DNA of 64,000 nucleotides from Wenyingzhuangia heitensis (GTDB lineage Bacteria; Bacteroidota; Bacteroidia; Flavobacteriales; Flavobacteriaceae). The stretch lies in the NCBI RefSeq assembly GCF_011762155.1, contig NZ_JAASQL010000001.1, forward strand, positions 744,001 through 808,000, read 5' to 3'. Position 1 is the first letter of the stretch. Each line of letters starts with the position of its first letter. Positions 1-7,895 of the stretch are shown here, one piece after another. The notes beneath the pieces were generated by a model, which saw nothing but the letters and a program-made list of their open reading frames with translations, was not told the origin of the DNA and did no database searches. The translations under genes and the position numbers were made by a program.

Positions 1-1153
1 TTTCTATGTTGTTTACCTCTTTAAATAGCAATCCGTATAAGCGTTTTGCAATTTCAAAAGAGCCGTTGATAACATTTTCTAATTGAAAATAAGGTTTTAA
101 AATTTCTTCGTCAAAATCAAATAATTCTTGTTTTAGTTTTTCGCTATAGTAAGAACCATCCCATTTTTGAAGTAAGTCAATTCCGTCTTTTTTTGCAAAT
201 TCGCTTAGTTGATTAAATTGCTCCGTTGCTTTAGGTTTTGCTTTTTGTAACATGTTCTCTAAAAATGATGTTACTTTTTCTGCGGACTCTGCCATACGCT
301 CCTCTAGAACAAAATGAGCATGACTGTTATAACCTAATAATTGAGCTCTTTTAGCACGCAATTCAACTATTTTTAAAACAATTTTTTCGTTGTTGTATTT
401 GTTGTCTTGAAATCCTTTTTTACCTGCTGCAATGGCTATTTTTTTTCTAAGTTCTCTATTATCTGCATAGGTAATAAAAGGAATATAACTAGGGAAATCT
501 AAGGTGAAAACCCAACCTTCTTTGTTTTTTTCTTTTGCCGTTTGTGCGGCATCTTCTATAGTGCCTTCTGGCAATCCGCTTAAATCTTGCTCATTAGTAA
601 TGTGCAATTCAAAATTTTGAGTTTCTGCCAATACATTTTCTCCAAAAGTTAACGATAATTGAGAAAGTTCAGTATCTATAGCTCTTAATTTTTCTTTGTC
701 AGCATCATTTAAATTGGCACCGTTTCTAGAAAATCCTTTGTATTTTTTTTCTAACAACATCAACTCTTCTGGCGTTAAGTCTAAAGATTTACGTTGGTTG
801 TAAACCTCTTTTACACGATTAAATAGCGCTGTATTTAAACTAACATCGTTAGAAAAAGCGGTTAGAATAGGGGAAACCTTTTGTGCAATTTTTTGCATTT
901 CATCATTGGTTTCTGCCGAATTTAAGTTGAAGAAAATAGAAGAAATTCTACTTAATTTTGCTCCCGAAAAATCTAAGGCTTTAATAGTGTTGTTAAAAGT
1001 AGGAGCATCGTTGTTGTTGGTAATATCATCAATCTCTTGTTTTGCTTCTTTAATACCTTGTTCAAAAGCAGGTAAATAATGTTCGTTTTTTATTTGCTCA
1101 AACGGAGCAGTTCCGTAAGGTGTGTTAAATTTTTGTAAAAGTGGGTTGGTCAT
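1..1153 (-). CDS. dcp: M3 family peptidyl-dipeptidase (Dcp-like), N-terminal part
   Basis: The reading frame opens with an ATG at 1151-1153 and stays open to the window edge, giving about 384 residues of the N-terminal half. The start MTNPLLQKFNTPYGTAPFEQ and later stretches such as LRAIDTELSQLSLTFGENVL and LGYNSHAHFVLEERMA are typical of M3 zinc peptidyl-dipeptidases. These cleave dipeptides from the C-terminus of peptides, usually in the cytoplasm or periplasm. The zinc motif HExxH would lie in the missing C-terminal half, so activity cannot be judged here. There is no obvious signal peptide. The start is 6 bases after the stop of the DUF58 gene, so it may be the last gene of that operon. 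Oligopeptidase A is the nearest alternative. Confidence 0.85.
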   Translation of the reverse strand, partial: MTNPLLQKFNTPYGTAPFEQIKNEHYLPAFEQGIKEAKQEIDDITNNNDAPTFNNTIKALDFSGAKLSRISSIFFNLNSAETNDEMQKIAQKVSPILTAFSNDVSLNTALFNRVKEVYNQRKSLDLTPEELMLLEKKYKGFSRNGANLNDADKEKLRAIDTELSQLSLTFGENVLAETQNFELHITNEQDLSGLPEGTIEDAAQTAKEKNKEGWVFTLDFPSYIPFITYADNRELRKKIAIAAGKKGFQDNKYNNEKIVLKIVELRAKRAQLLGYNSHAHFVLEERMAESAEKVTSFLENMLQKAKPKATEQFNQLSEFAKKDGIDLLQKWDGSYYSEKLKQELFDFDEEILKPYFQLENVINGSFEIAKRLYGLLFKEVNNIE

Positions 1154-1159
1154 AATATT

Positions 1160-2521
1160 TTAGATTAATCCTTTAGATTTAATTTCTATATACTTGTTAA
1201 TAGTGTCTATGGTTAAGTTTTGGGGAGTTGTTAAAATAGAATTCACTCCGTATTTGCTTAGTTCTAAGATCATTAACTCTTTGTCGTAAATAAATTTTTC
1301 TGCAACAGTTTTCTGTATCACTTCTTGTTCTGTACTTACTGTTCTATTCGCAAGTTCCATAATTTCTGTGTTTTTAAAGAAAACAACAATTAGTAAGTGA
1401 GTTTTATTAATAGCTCTTAAATAATTCATTTGTCTTTCCAACGCATCCATACTATCAAAATTAGTATAGAGTAACAGTAAACTACGTTGTCTTATGTGTT
1501 GTTTAACAGCACTGTATAAAACACCAAAATCTGTTTCTTCGTAATTTGTTTTTACATTGTAGAGAGCTTCCAAAATCATACCCAATTGATGATTTCTTCT
1601 TTCTGCTGACACATAGTCATTTATGTTTTTAGAAAAAGAAAACAAACCTGCTTTGTCTTGTTTTTGGATCACAACATTGCTAACAATTAACGATGCGTTT
1701 ATGGCATAATCTAAAAGACTTAATCCGTTAAAAGGCATTTTCATGGTTCTACCTCTGTCTATAAGCATGTATACGTTTTGTGCTTTTTCGTCTACAAACT
1801 GATTGACCATTAATTGATTTTTTTTGGCGGTAGCTTTCCAATTAATGTCTTTAATATTGTCTCCTTGTACGTATTCTTTTATTTGTTCAAACTCAAAAGA
1901 ATTTCCTATTCGTCTTACTTTTTTGACCCCATAGGCAGAAGATAAACTGTTGATGGTTTTTAAATCGAATTGTTTTAGTTTTAAAAAGGAAGGATAAGTC
2001 TTGGTTGTTGTTTCTTTTTCTAAAGTATATTTTTTGGTGACTAAGTTTAAGATCGATTTTACAAAAACATGCGTGTTTCCAAAAAGATATTGCCCTCTTT
2101 GAGTAGGAACTAAATCGTAGGGAAAGATTTTGGTGCTTTGGCCTTCTATTTTAGCATTGATAGAAAAATTTCTTATTTGAAATTGTGCAGGAATCTCATC
2201 AATAATCTGAATAAAAACAGGAATGGTGTACTTGTTTTTTAACTCAATACGAATGATGTTTTTATCTCCGTTAGATAATTTTTCGGGAATTGTTCTAGTA
2301 ACTTCAATTCCGTATCTGTTTTTAAAAAGAAGAAAAATATCAAAACAAACTACTCCAACAAATACAGCAAGCAGCAATTGACCAAAGAGAAATAGTTCTT
2401 TGATAAAAAAGCTAAGCACAAACAAAACCACATGTCCCAACAAAATGTAAAAAAACAAAGGGTTGAGGTAAATGCTTTGGTAAGCTTTTATTAGTTTGTT
2501 TATAATAGAGGATTTTGGCAT
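1160..2521 (-). CDS. DUF58 domain-containing membrane protein
   Basis: A protein of about 453 residues. I chose the ATG at 2519-2521 (MPKSSIINKL) because the longer frame would run 86 bases into the preceding MoxR gene; with this start the genes are 4 bases apart. Two adjacent hydrophobic segments near residues 20-65 are followed by a soluble region containing the DUF58 signature (RRIGNSFEFEQIKEY then GDNIKDINWKATAKKNQL) and a VWA-like C-terminal half. DUF58 proteins are regular partners of MoxR AAA+ ATPases and probably act with them as a membrane-linked chaperone or assembly factor. The substrate is unknown. The gene sits in a SpoIIM/DUF4129/DUF4350/MoxR/DUF58 operon. Confidence 0.88.
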   Translation of the reverse strand: MPKSSIINKLIKAYQSIYLNPLFFYILLGHVVLFVLSFFIKELFLFGQLLLAVFVGVVCFDIFLLFKNRYGIEVTRTIPEKLSNGDKNIIRIELKNKYTIPVFIQIIDEIPAQFQIRNFSINAKIEGQSTKIFPYDLVPTQRGQYLFGNTHVFVKSILNLVTKKYTLEKETTTKTYPSFLKLKQFDLKTINSLSSAYGVKKVRRIGNSFEFEQIKEYVQGDNIKDINWKATAKKNQLMVNQFVDEKAQNVYMLIDRGRTMKMPFNGLSLLDYAINASLIVSNVVIQKQDKAGLFSFSKNINDYVSAERRNHQLGMILEALYNVKTNYEETDFGVLYSAVKQHIRQRSLLLLYTNFDSMDALERQMNYLRAINKTHLLIVVFFKNTEIMELANRTVSTEQEVIQKTVAEKFIYDKELMILELSKYGVNSILTTPQNLTIDTINKYIEIKSKGLI

Positions 2522-2525
2522 AAAG

Positions 2526-3500
2526 TTAACTTGGTATTTCGGTAGATTGAATACTATCGTTAATAATTTGTGCAGCCGTAATTCCTTCCATTTCTCGTTC
2601 TGGAGTAACAATTACTCTATGTTGTAATACCGGAACTGCCACTTGTTTAATGTCTTCTGGCGTAACAAAATCTCTTCCGTTAATAGCAGCAAATGCTTTA
2701 GAGGCTTTTAACAAAGCAATAGAAGCTCTAGGCGATGCTCCCAAATACAAAAAGGAATTGCTACGTGTACTTACCACAATATCTGCAATGTATTGTATTA
2801 ATTTAGGTTCTACAATTACTTGTTTTGTTAGTTGCTGATACGCGATAATTTGTTCTTTGCTAATGCTTGCGGTCACTGCATCTAACTTAGGTTGTGTGGC
2901 TTGATGTTCTCTATTTAGAATTTCAACTTCATCGGTAACGTTAGGATAGTCTACCGTAATTTTAAACAAAAAACGGTCTAATTGAGCCTCTGGTAAACGG
3001 TACGTTCCTTCTTGGTCTACAGGGTTTTGAGTGGCTACTACAAAATAAGGAGATTCCAGATCGTATTTAATTCCGTCTATGGTTACCTGTTGTTCTTCCA
3101 TAACCTCAAACAAAGCAGCCTGTGTTTTTGCGGGAGCTCTGTTAATTTCATCAATTAAAATCAGGTTAGAAAAAATAGGCCCTTTTTTAAATTCAAATTC
3201 CGATTTTTTCAAATCAAAAATAGAAGTTCCTAATACATCCGATGGCATTAAATCTGGTGTAAACTGAATTCTTTGATAGCCAATAGCTAAGGTTTTTGCT
3301 AATAATTTTGCAGTTATTGTTTTGGCAACCCCAGGCACACCTTCTATAAGTACATGACCTTCACATAATAAAGCGGTTAATAACAAATTAACCATATCTT
3401 TTTGTCCCACAATTACTTTAGATATTTCTTGTTTAATGGTGGTTATTCCTTGGTGTAACTCCGTTAAATCTATACGGTTGCTAAATTCTAATTCTTCCAT
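2526..3500 (-). CDS. MoxR family AAA+ ATPase
   Basis: A 324-residue AAA+ ATPase. The Walker A motif GVPGVAKT is at residues 54-61, Walker B LILIDEIN at about 113-120, and the sensor region has ATQNPVDQEGTYRLPEAQLD, all hallmarks of the MoxR/RavA class. MoxR ATPases act as chaperones that mature or activate partner complexes, usually together with VWA or DUF58 proteins encoded next door, as here. The start overlaps the end of the DUF4350 gene by 13 bases, which suggests translational coupling. The specific client cannot be told from sequence. Confidence 0.93.
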   Translation of the reverse strand: MEELEFSNRIDLTELHQGITTIKQEISKVIVGQKDMVNLLLTALLCEGHVLIEGVPGVAKTITAKLLAKTLAIGYQRIQFTPDLMPSDVLGTSIFDLKKSEFEFKKGPIFSNLILIDEINRAPAKTQAALFEVMEEQQVTIDGIKYDLESPYFVVATQNPVDQEGTYRLPEAQLDRFLFKITVDYPNVTDEVEILNREHQATQPKLDAVTASISKEQIIAYQQLTKQVIVEPKLIQYIADIVVSTRSNSFLYLGASPRASIALLKASKAFAAINGRDFVTPEDIKQVAVPVLQHRVIVTPEREMEGITAAQIINDSIQSTEIPS

Positions 3501-4729
3501 GCGTTTGTCTTTTTATTAAAGTCTTCTATTTCTTTATTTAATTTTTTTAATAAGGTAATAGATGAACTATTTCTTTGTTTAAGTACGTTTATAAAACGAA
3601 TTAATTCTTTTGTTTTTTGTGCATCATACCCCGATTTTAGACTTAATTGTTTGGCCAGTTTTTCGTTGGTATTGTCTGTGATGATATTGTGTTTTTGACG
3701 AATGTTTTTGTAGAAAATATTTATTTTCTGTACAATCATAGGCTGAAAGTTGTCAGCCTCTTCGTAAAGTGTAGCAATGGTTTCTACAAAATCTAAACTG
3801 GTATTTCTAACCTTTGGGATTATCGGTATTATTTTTTGTTTTCTCTTGGCATTGATCAGAAGAAATAAAGCAATAGCCACCAAAATTAAAATCCATGCAA
3901 AGTATAATTCTTTTTGTTTTTTGATAAAACGCAAAGGACTGTTTGCTAAATCTGGGTCTCCTTTAAAATTGCTTTCAAAATAAATGGTTTGTGTGTTTGT
4001 ATTTGCTGTTGTAACTTTTTTAGGCAAATAAGATAAAACCTGATTTATATAGTCCGTATTTGGTATTGCAAGCAAATGGTAATTGGTAAAAACATCAGGC
4101 TGTGTATAGAGGTAAAAAAATCCTTTTTTATAAGGTATTTCTATAAAGTTGCTAAAAGTATTCACCACACTGTCTTTGGTTGTATAGCTAACTTTTCCTA
4201 AAGATTTTACAGGGATACTGTCTTTAAAATAGGTTTGAGAGTATTTAAGTTTTGTAGCTATTTTTAGAGTGTCTGTAGTATTGTTTAGGTATAGTTTTAA
4301 ATAAGGAGTATTGATGGAGTTTTTAGATTTTTTACTTTTTAAAATACCCAAACTATCCAATAAAGTTTTAGAAAATTCATTGGCACTTACAAAAGCAATA
4401 TTTCCGTTACCAATAAATTTTAGTAGTTTTTTAGTAGATATTTTGTCCGGAAAAAAGCCCTCATCAATATTAATATAAATATTGTTTTGTTTCTTTTTTG
4501 TTAGTGGGTTTTGTTCCGTATACTCATAAAAAGTTTTTTTAATGGTCACTATTTTATGGTTTTTAAAAACAGCAGGTAGTTGTTTGTAAAACACTTCCAA
4601 ATCAAACGGATTTGAGTTGCTTTCGTTGTACGTTTTCTCCCAAATTATTTTTTTGGGAGTAATACTATCTAGTATAATAACCAAGACTACAAGTACAATT
4701 CCTAGAATAATAAATCCTTTTTTCTTCAT
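3488..4729 (-). CDS. DUF4350 domain-containing membrane protein
   Basis: A 413-residue protein with an N-terminal membrane anchor (residues about 4-22), a long extracytoplasmic region resembling DUF4350, a second transmembrane segment near residues 275-295 (LYFAWILILVAIALFLLINA), and a cytoplasmic helical tail. DUF4350 proteins are found in MoxR operons across Bacteroidota, and no biochemical role is known to me. The start ATG shares one base with the TAA of the preceding DUF4129 gene (TAATG), so the two are probably translationally coupled. The 3' end overlaps moxR by 13 bases. Confidence 0.8.
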   Translation of the reverse strand: MKKKGFIILGIVLVVLVIILDSITPKKIIWEKTYNESNSNPFDLEVFYKQLPAVFKNHKIVTIKKTFYEYTEQNPLTKKKQNNIYINIDEGFFPDKISTKKLLKFIGNGNIAFVSANEFSKTLLDSLGILKSKKSKNSINTPYLKLYLNNTTDTLKIATKLKYSQTYFKDSIPVKSLGKVSYTTKDSVVNTFSNFIEIPYKKGFFYLYTQPDVFTNYHLLAIPNTDYINQVLSYLPKKVTTANTNTQTIYFESNFKGDPDLANSPLRFIKKQKELYFAWILILVAIALFLLINAKRKQKIIPIIPKVRNTSLDFVETIATLYEEADNFQPMIVQKINIFYKNIRQKHNIITDNTNEKLAKQLSLKSGYDAQKTKELIRFINVLKQRNSSSITLLKKLNKEIEDFNKKTNAWKN

Positions 4730-5421
4730 TATTTTAGTTGATTTAGTAATTGTTGGTAGCTAGATTCAATTTTTTCAAAAGCTTCTTTATCAATCATAAA
4801 TTCACCATACCAAATATAATTGTAGTAGTAAGAAACACTTTTAAAGTTTTGAAAATAGGGAGTGTTTTCTGTTTCTAATTGGTAATCACTATTGGTTTTA
4901 AGGTTGCTTAACTCTATAATTTCTTGTTCTGATAATTTTTGCAATACCCATAAATAATAATACTTAACAGCCAATCTGTAATTATTGTTGTCTACAGATT
5001 CTTTGACCAAAAGATTAAAATCAGACAATTCAATTTCTTCTATTTCTGTTTGATAGGTTAGAGAGTTGTTTTTAGATTTTTTAAAAATCCAATTTCCTTC
5101 TTTGTAAAAAATCATACGAGCAATTATGTATATAGCTGCAATAATAATAAGTGTGTAAAACACCAATTTAACGTAGTAAAATTCTTTGCTATTAATGCCT
5201 AATAAGTTGTAGATACTGTATAAAAATTGAGCTAACCACATTTTTAGTTTTAAAAAAAACGGAGGTTCTTGATCTTGATAAATATAATCTTTAGAAGTAA
5301 AAGCTTCTTTGTAGTTGTCTGGAATTTTTCTTTCTACTCTAACAATGGTATCATTTGCTGCTTTCATCACAAAAACACAAACAAATAAAAATAGAGTTGT
5401 AATGCGTTGTGTTATTTTCAT
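4729..5421 (-). CDS. DUF4129-like membrane protein
   Basis: A 230-residue protein with an N-terminal signal-like segment (residues 1-21), an extracytoplasmic linker, a transmembrane helix at about residues 85-105 (FYTLIIIAAIYIIARMIF), and a C-terminal cytoplasmic domain. That domain has the LAVKYYYLWVLQKLSE...Y..YIWYG pattern seen in DUF4129-type proteins of MoxR operons. Function is unknown; context suggests a subunit of a membrane complex served by the MoxR ATPase. It overlaps the upstream SpoIIM gene by the four bases ATGA. Confidence 0.72.
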   Translation of the reverse strand: MKITQRITTLFLFVCVFVMKAANDTIVRVERKIPDNYKEAFTSKDYIYQDQEPPFFLKLKMWLAQFLYSIYNLLGINSKEFYYVKLVFYTLIIIAAIYIIARMIFYKEGNWIFKKSKNNSLTYQTEIEEIELSDFNLLVKESVDNNNYRLAVKYYYLWVLQKLSEQEIIELSNLKTNSDYQLETENTPYFQNFKSVSYYYNYIWYGEFMIDKEAFEKIESSYQQLLNQLK

Positions 5422-6395
5422 ACTAAAGTAAAATCTGAAGTTACTTTTTTGGCAATTTTAAAAGGATAAATTAAAAAGTAATAAGCAATAATACTTAAGG
5501 TTCCTAAAATAATGACCAAAGCTAAAAAGGTGGGCATGCTATTTCCGTATCTAGACACAAAGCCTTCTAAAAAACCAGCAGCAATGGTAAAAGGAAATGT
5601 AGCAATCATAATTTTAATTCCGTTTCGCATTCCCTTTTTAAAAGAGTCTACTCTTGTTAAAGTGTTAGGAAATAAAATACTAGCTCCTAAAATTAAACCA
5701 ACAGCACCTTCTATTACAATAGCAAAAATTTCCATAGCACCGTGAATCCAAATTCCTTTTATACTTTGTAATAAAACACCTTGTTCTGCAAAAAAGTACT
5801 GAAAAGCTCCTAGCATAATTCCGTTTTGTAACAATACATAAGCAGTTCCTATGCCTCCAGTAACTCCTAAAACAAATGCTTTTAAACCTACATATAAATT
5901 ATTAAATGTAATTCCTATAAAACTTCCCCAGTTAGATCCCGATTTGTAAACAGCTGTAGGGTTTCCGTTTTTAATGTTTTCTAAAGTTTCGTTTACATAC
6001 CCATCAGATAATATCAAACGTACAAAACTGTCATCGTAAATTGCAGAAATAAGCCCAATGGCTACAGACAAACCAAAAATAACAAACGAATAGTAAATGT
6101 ATTTTTTATAACTGTAAAGTAATAAGGGAACATCAATCATAAAAAAGTGCAACAATCTGTTTTTATCTTCCTTTTTAGATTTGTATATTTTCTGAAAAGC
6201 TAAAATGGTTAAATGATTTAGATAGACTACTAATTTGCTTTTTTTGTAGTAGGTTTGAGCAAAAGCTAAATCGTTAATTAGATGCAAATAAAGTTTAGAC
6301 AGTTCCTCTGGATGTGCAATGTTTTTTTCGTTGATTGCACTTTCAAAACGCAACCATTTTTCTTTATTTTGTTTAATAAATGCAATCTCTCTCAT
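5418..6395 (-). CDS. Stage II sporulation protein M (SpoIIM/DUF95) family membrane protein
   Basis: A 325-residue polytopic membrane protein. After a charged N-terminal helical region (about 100 residues), hydrophobic segments occur near 100-120, 165-190, 210-240, 260-280 and 285-310, with the glycine-rich IWIHGAMEIFAIVIEGAVGL stretch diagnostic of the family. The name comes from the Bacillus sporulation protein. In non-sporulating Bacteroidota these proteins lie beside RDD and MoxR genes, and their role is unknown. It is the first gene of the leftward operon and is only 23 bases from the divergent RDD gene. Confidence 0.85.
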   Translation of the reverse strand: MREIAFIKQNKEKWLRFESAINEKNIAHPEELSKLYLHLINDLAFAQTYYKKSKLVVYLNHLTILAFQKIYKSKKEDKNRLLHFFMIDVPLLLYSYKKYIYYSFVIFGLSVAIGLISAIYDDSFVRLILSDGYVNETLENIKNGNPTAVYKSGSNWGSFIGITFNNLYVGLKAFVLGVTGGIGTAYVLLQNGIMLGAFQYFFAEQGVLLQSIKGIWIHGAMEIFAIVIEGAVGLILGASILFPNTLTRVDSFKKGMRNGIKIMIATFPFTIAAGFLEGFVSRYGNSMPTFLALVIILGTLSIIAYYFLIYPFKIAKKVTSDFTLV

Positions 6396-6418
6396 AGGGT
6401 ATCAAATTACTAGATTTA

Positions 6419-7168
6419 ATGGCAGAAATACAAATTACAACTACCCAAAATGTAAACTTAGATTTTAAAACGGCTGAGTTAAATCACAGGATTTTCGCTT
6501 GGTTTATAGATGTGATGATAAAATCTGCCTACATAGCAGTCTTGGCTTATATTTTATTTGGAATTTTAAAGCTAGGAAAATATATAAACTCACCAGATTA
6601 TTGGTCGGTAATGGCGGTAGGAATTGTCTTTTTAATTCCTGTTATTTTTTACACACTAGCTCTAGAAACCTTATTAAATGGACAGACTATAGGTAAAAAA
6701 ATTCTAAAGATTAAAGTTTTAAAAATAGATGGTTACCAAACTGGCTTTATAGATTTTTTTATAAGATGGGTAATGCGTATTGTAGATGTAAATATGTTTT
6801 CGGGTTTTTTAGCGTTAATTCTTATAGGAAGTACTAAAAAATCTCAACGTTTAGGAGGAATAGCCTCTGGAACCGCGGTAGTGAGTCTTAGGAATAAGAT
6901 AGATATAAGTCACACTATTGTAGAAGAAAACATTCAAACAAATTATCAACCTACCTATTCTTCGGTTGTTAAATTATCAGACAATGATGTAAGAATTATT
7001 AAAGAACATTACCTAAGAGCCAAAGCTAAAAACGACCAAGAAATATTGTTAAAGCTTAAGGAAAAAATAATAGGAGTTACCAATCAACAACCCGTAGATA
7101 ACCAAACTAGTATAGAATTTATAGATATAGTTATTAAAGATTATAACTACTACACACAAAACATGTAA
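6419..7168 (+). CDS. RDD family membrane protein
   Basis: A 249-residue protein. The N-terminal half has the RDD arrangement: an Arg in HRIFAWFIDVMIKS (about residues 24-36) starting the first membrane helix, LNGQTIGKKILKIKVL, and three or four hydrophobic segments up to residue 145. The C-terminal 100 residues are soluble and charged. RDD proteins are poorly defined; some have been linked to ion transport. The pairing with the divergent SpoIIM-MoxR operon is recurrent in Bacteroidota, suggesting a shared process. The ATG at 6419 gives the natural N-terminus, leaving only 23 bases for divergent promoters. Confidence 0.85.
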   Translation: MAEIQITTTQNVNLDFKTAELNHRIFAWFIDVMIKSAYIAVLAYILFGILKLGKYINSPDYWSVMAVGIVFLIPVIFYTLALETLLNGQTIGKKILKIKVLKIDGYQTGFIDFFIRWVMRIVDVNMFSGFLALILIGSTKKSQRLGGIASGTAVVSLRNKIDISHTIVEENIQTNYQPTYSSVVKLSDNDVRIIKEHYLRAKAKNDQEILLKLKEKIIGVTNQQPVDNQTSIEFIDIVIKDYNYYTQNM

Positions 7169-7170
7169 AT

Positions 7171-7209
7171 AAAAAAGCCTTTTTATTGTTTTATAAAGAG
7201 GCTTTTTTT
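7171..7209. terminator. Bidirectional intrinsic terminator
   Basis: AAAAAGCCT and AGGCTTTTTTT flank an AT-rich loop. The A-run and T-run on either side let it end both the RDD gene from the left and the DUF805 gene from the right. Confidence 0.8.
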
Positions 7210-7218
7210 AGGAGTTTT

Positions 7219-7608
7219 TTATACTTGTGCCACTCCAATATCGTCCAATTCATCGGTAGGGTTTTTAGGATCTACACCATATTGGTTAGGACCTTTGTCT
7301 CCTTCTTTGGCAAGTACTACAATAAGCCATATCATCCCAACTAAAGGGATCAATGCAATAAACATAAACCATCCACTTTTGTTAACATCATGTAGTCTTC
7401 TAATACTAACACCAATACCAGGTAATAATACAGCTAGTCCGTACATAGTAGCAATATACCCTATAATGCTATTTCCTGTAGTTAAAGCGATTCCTTGTAG
7501 TCCCCAACTAATAAGTATGTTAAATAAAAAGAACATCCAGTATTCTTTTCTTCTTGCTCTTCCATTAAAATCAGCGTACTGTTTTAAAACTTTTAAGTAC
7601 CAATCCAT
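7219..7608 (-). CDS. DUF805 family small membrane protein
   Basis: A 129-residue integral membrane protein. It begins MDWYLKVLKQYADFNGRARRKEYW, where the FxGRARRxEYW motif is the hallmark of DUF805, and continues with SIRRLHDVNKSGW (residues about 68-80). Three hydrophobic segments occur at about 27-45, 48-65 and 82-100. DUF805 proteins are widespread inner-membrane proteins of unknown function. The gene is monocistronic, between the RDD terminator and the trp leader region. A near-match to the -7 element (TAATATTTG, one base too long) lies at 7651-7660 on this strand. Confidence 0.85.
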   Translation of the reverse strand: MDWYLKVLKQYADFNGRARRKEYWMFFLFNILISWGLQGIALTTGNSIIGYIATMYGLAVLLPGIGVSIRRLHDVNKSGWFMFIALIPLVGMIWLIVVLAKEGDKGPNQYGVDPKNPTDELDDIGVAQV

Positions 7609-7722
7609 TATTTATATCGTTTAAATTTATTGTGAAATTAGTAAAAAGCATCAAATATTAAGACTGTGATTTTTTGCAAGTACTCTTATATTTTTAAGAG
7701 ATAAGAAATAGAATCTAAATTA

Positions 7723-7753
7723 TTTGCAAATTCAAAAATCTATGCTAAATTTG
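7723..7753 (+). promoter_or_regulatory. trp operon promoter (Bacteroidota type)
   Basis: TTTG at 7723-7726 is followed after 19 bases by TAAATTTG at 7746-7753. This matches the known Bacteroidetes -33 TTTG / -7 TAnnTTTG pattern with ideal spacing. The expected transcription start falls at or within a few bases of the leader peptide ATG. Confidence 0.75.
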
Positions 7754-7758
7754 TCTCA

Positions 7759-7806
7759 ATGAAATTAGATATAAAAAATACTTGGTGGTGGCACTCTCTT
7801 AATTAA
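7759..7806 (+). CDS. trpL: trp operon leader peptide with three consecutive Trp codons
   Basis: A 15-residue ORF, MKLDIKNTWWWHSLN, with TGG TGG TGG at 7783-7791. It lies directly between the trp promoter and a strong hairpin with a T-run before trpE. Tryptophan starvation would stall a ribosome on the Trp codons and favour the antiterminated structure, as in the classical ribosome-mediated attenuator. Trp is a rare residue, so three in a row at this place is strong evidence. The start codon is only five bases after the -7 element, so the transcript may be leaderless or nearly so. Confidence 0.85.
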   Translation: MKLDIKNTWWWHSLN

Positions 7807-7811
7807 TTAAG

Positions 7812-7879
7812 CGTGAGTATTATTGTGTATTTTTAATAAAATAAATATATAAAGGCTTATCTCACGATAAGCCTTTTTT
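7812..7879 (+). terminator. trp attenuator: terminator hairpin with competing antiterminator segment
   Basis: AAGGCTTATC (7852-7861) pairs with GATAAGCCTT (7866-7875) around a four-base loop and is followed by a T-run to about 7879. CGTGAG at 7812-7817, just past the leader stop codon, is complementary to CTCACG at 7861-7866. That pairing would use up the loop and the base of the terminator, so it is a plausible antiterminator. The pairing is only six base pairs, and a pause hairpin involving the Trp codons is not clear. Confidence 0.75.
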
Positions 7880-7895
7880 TATAGCGTATAAACCT

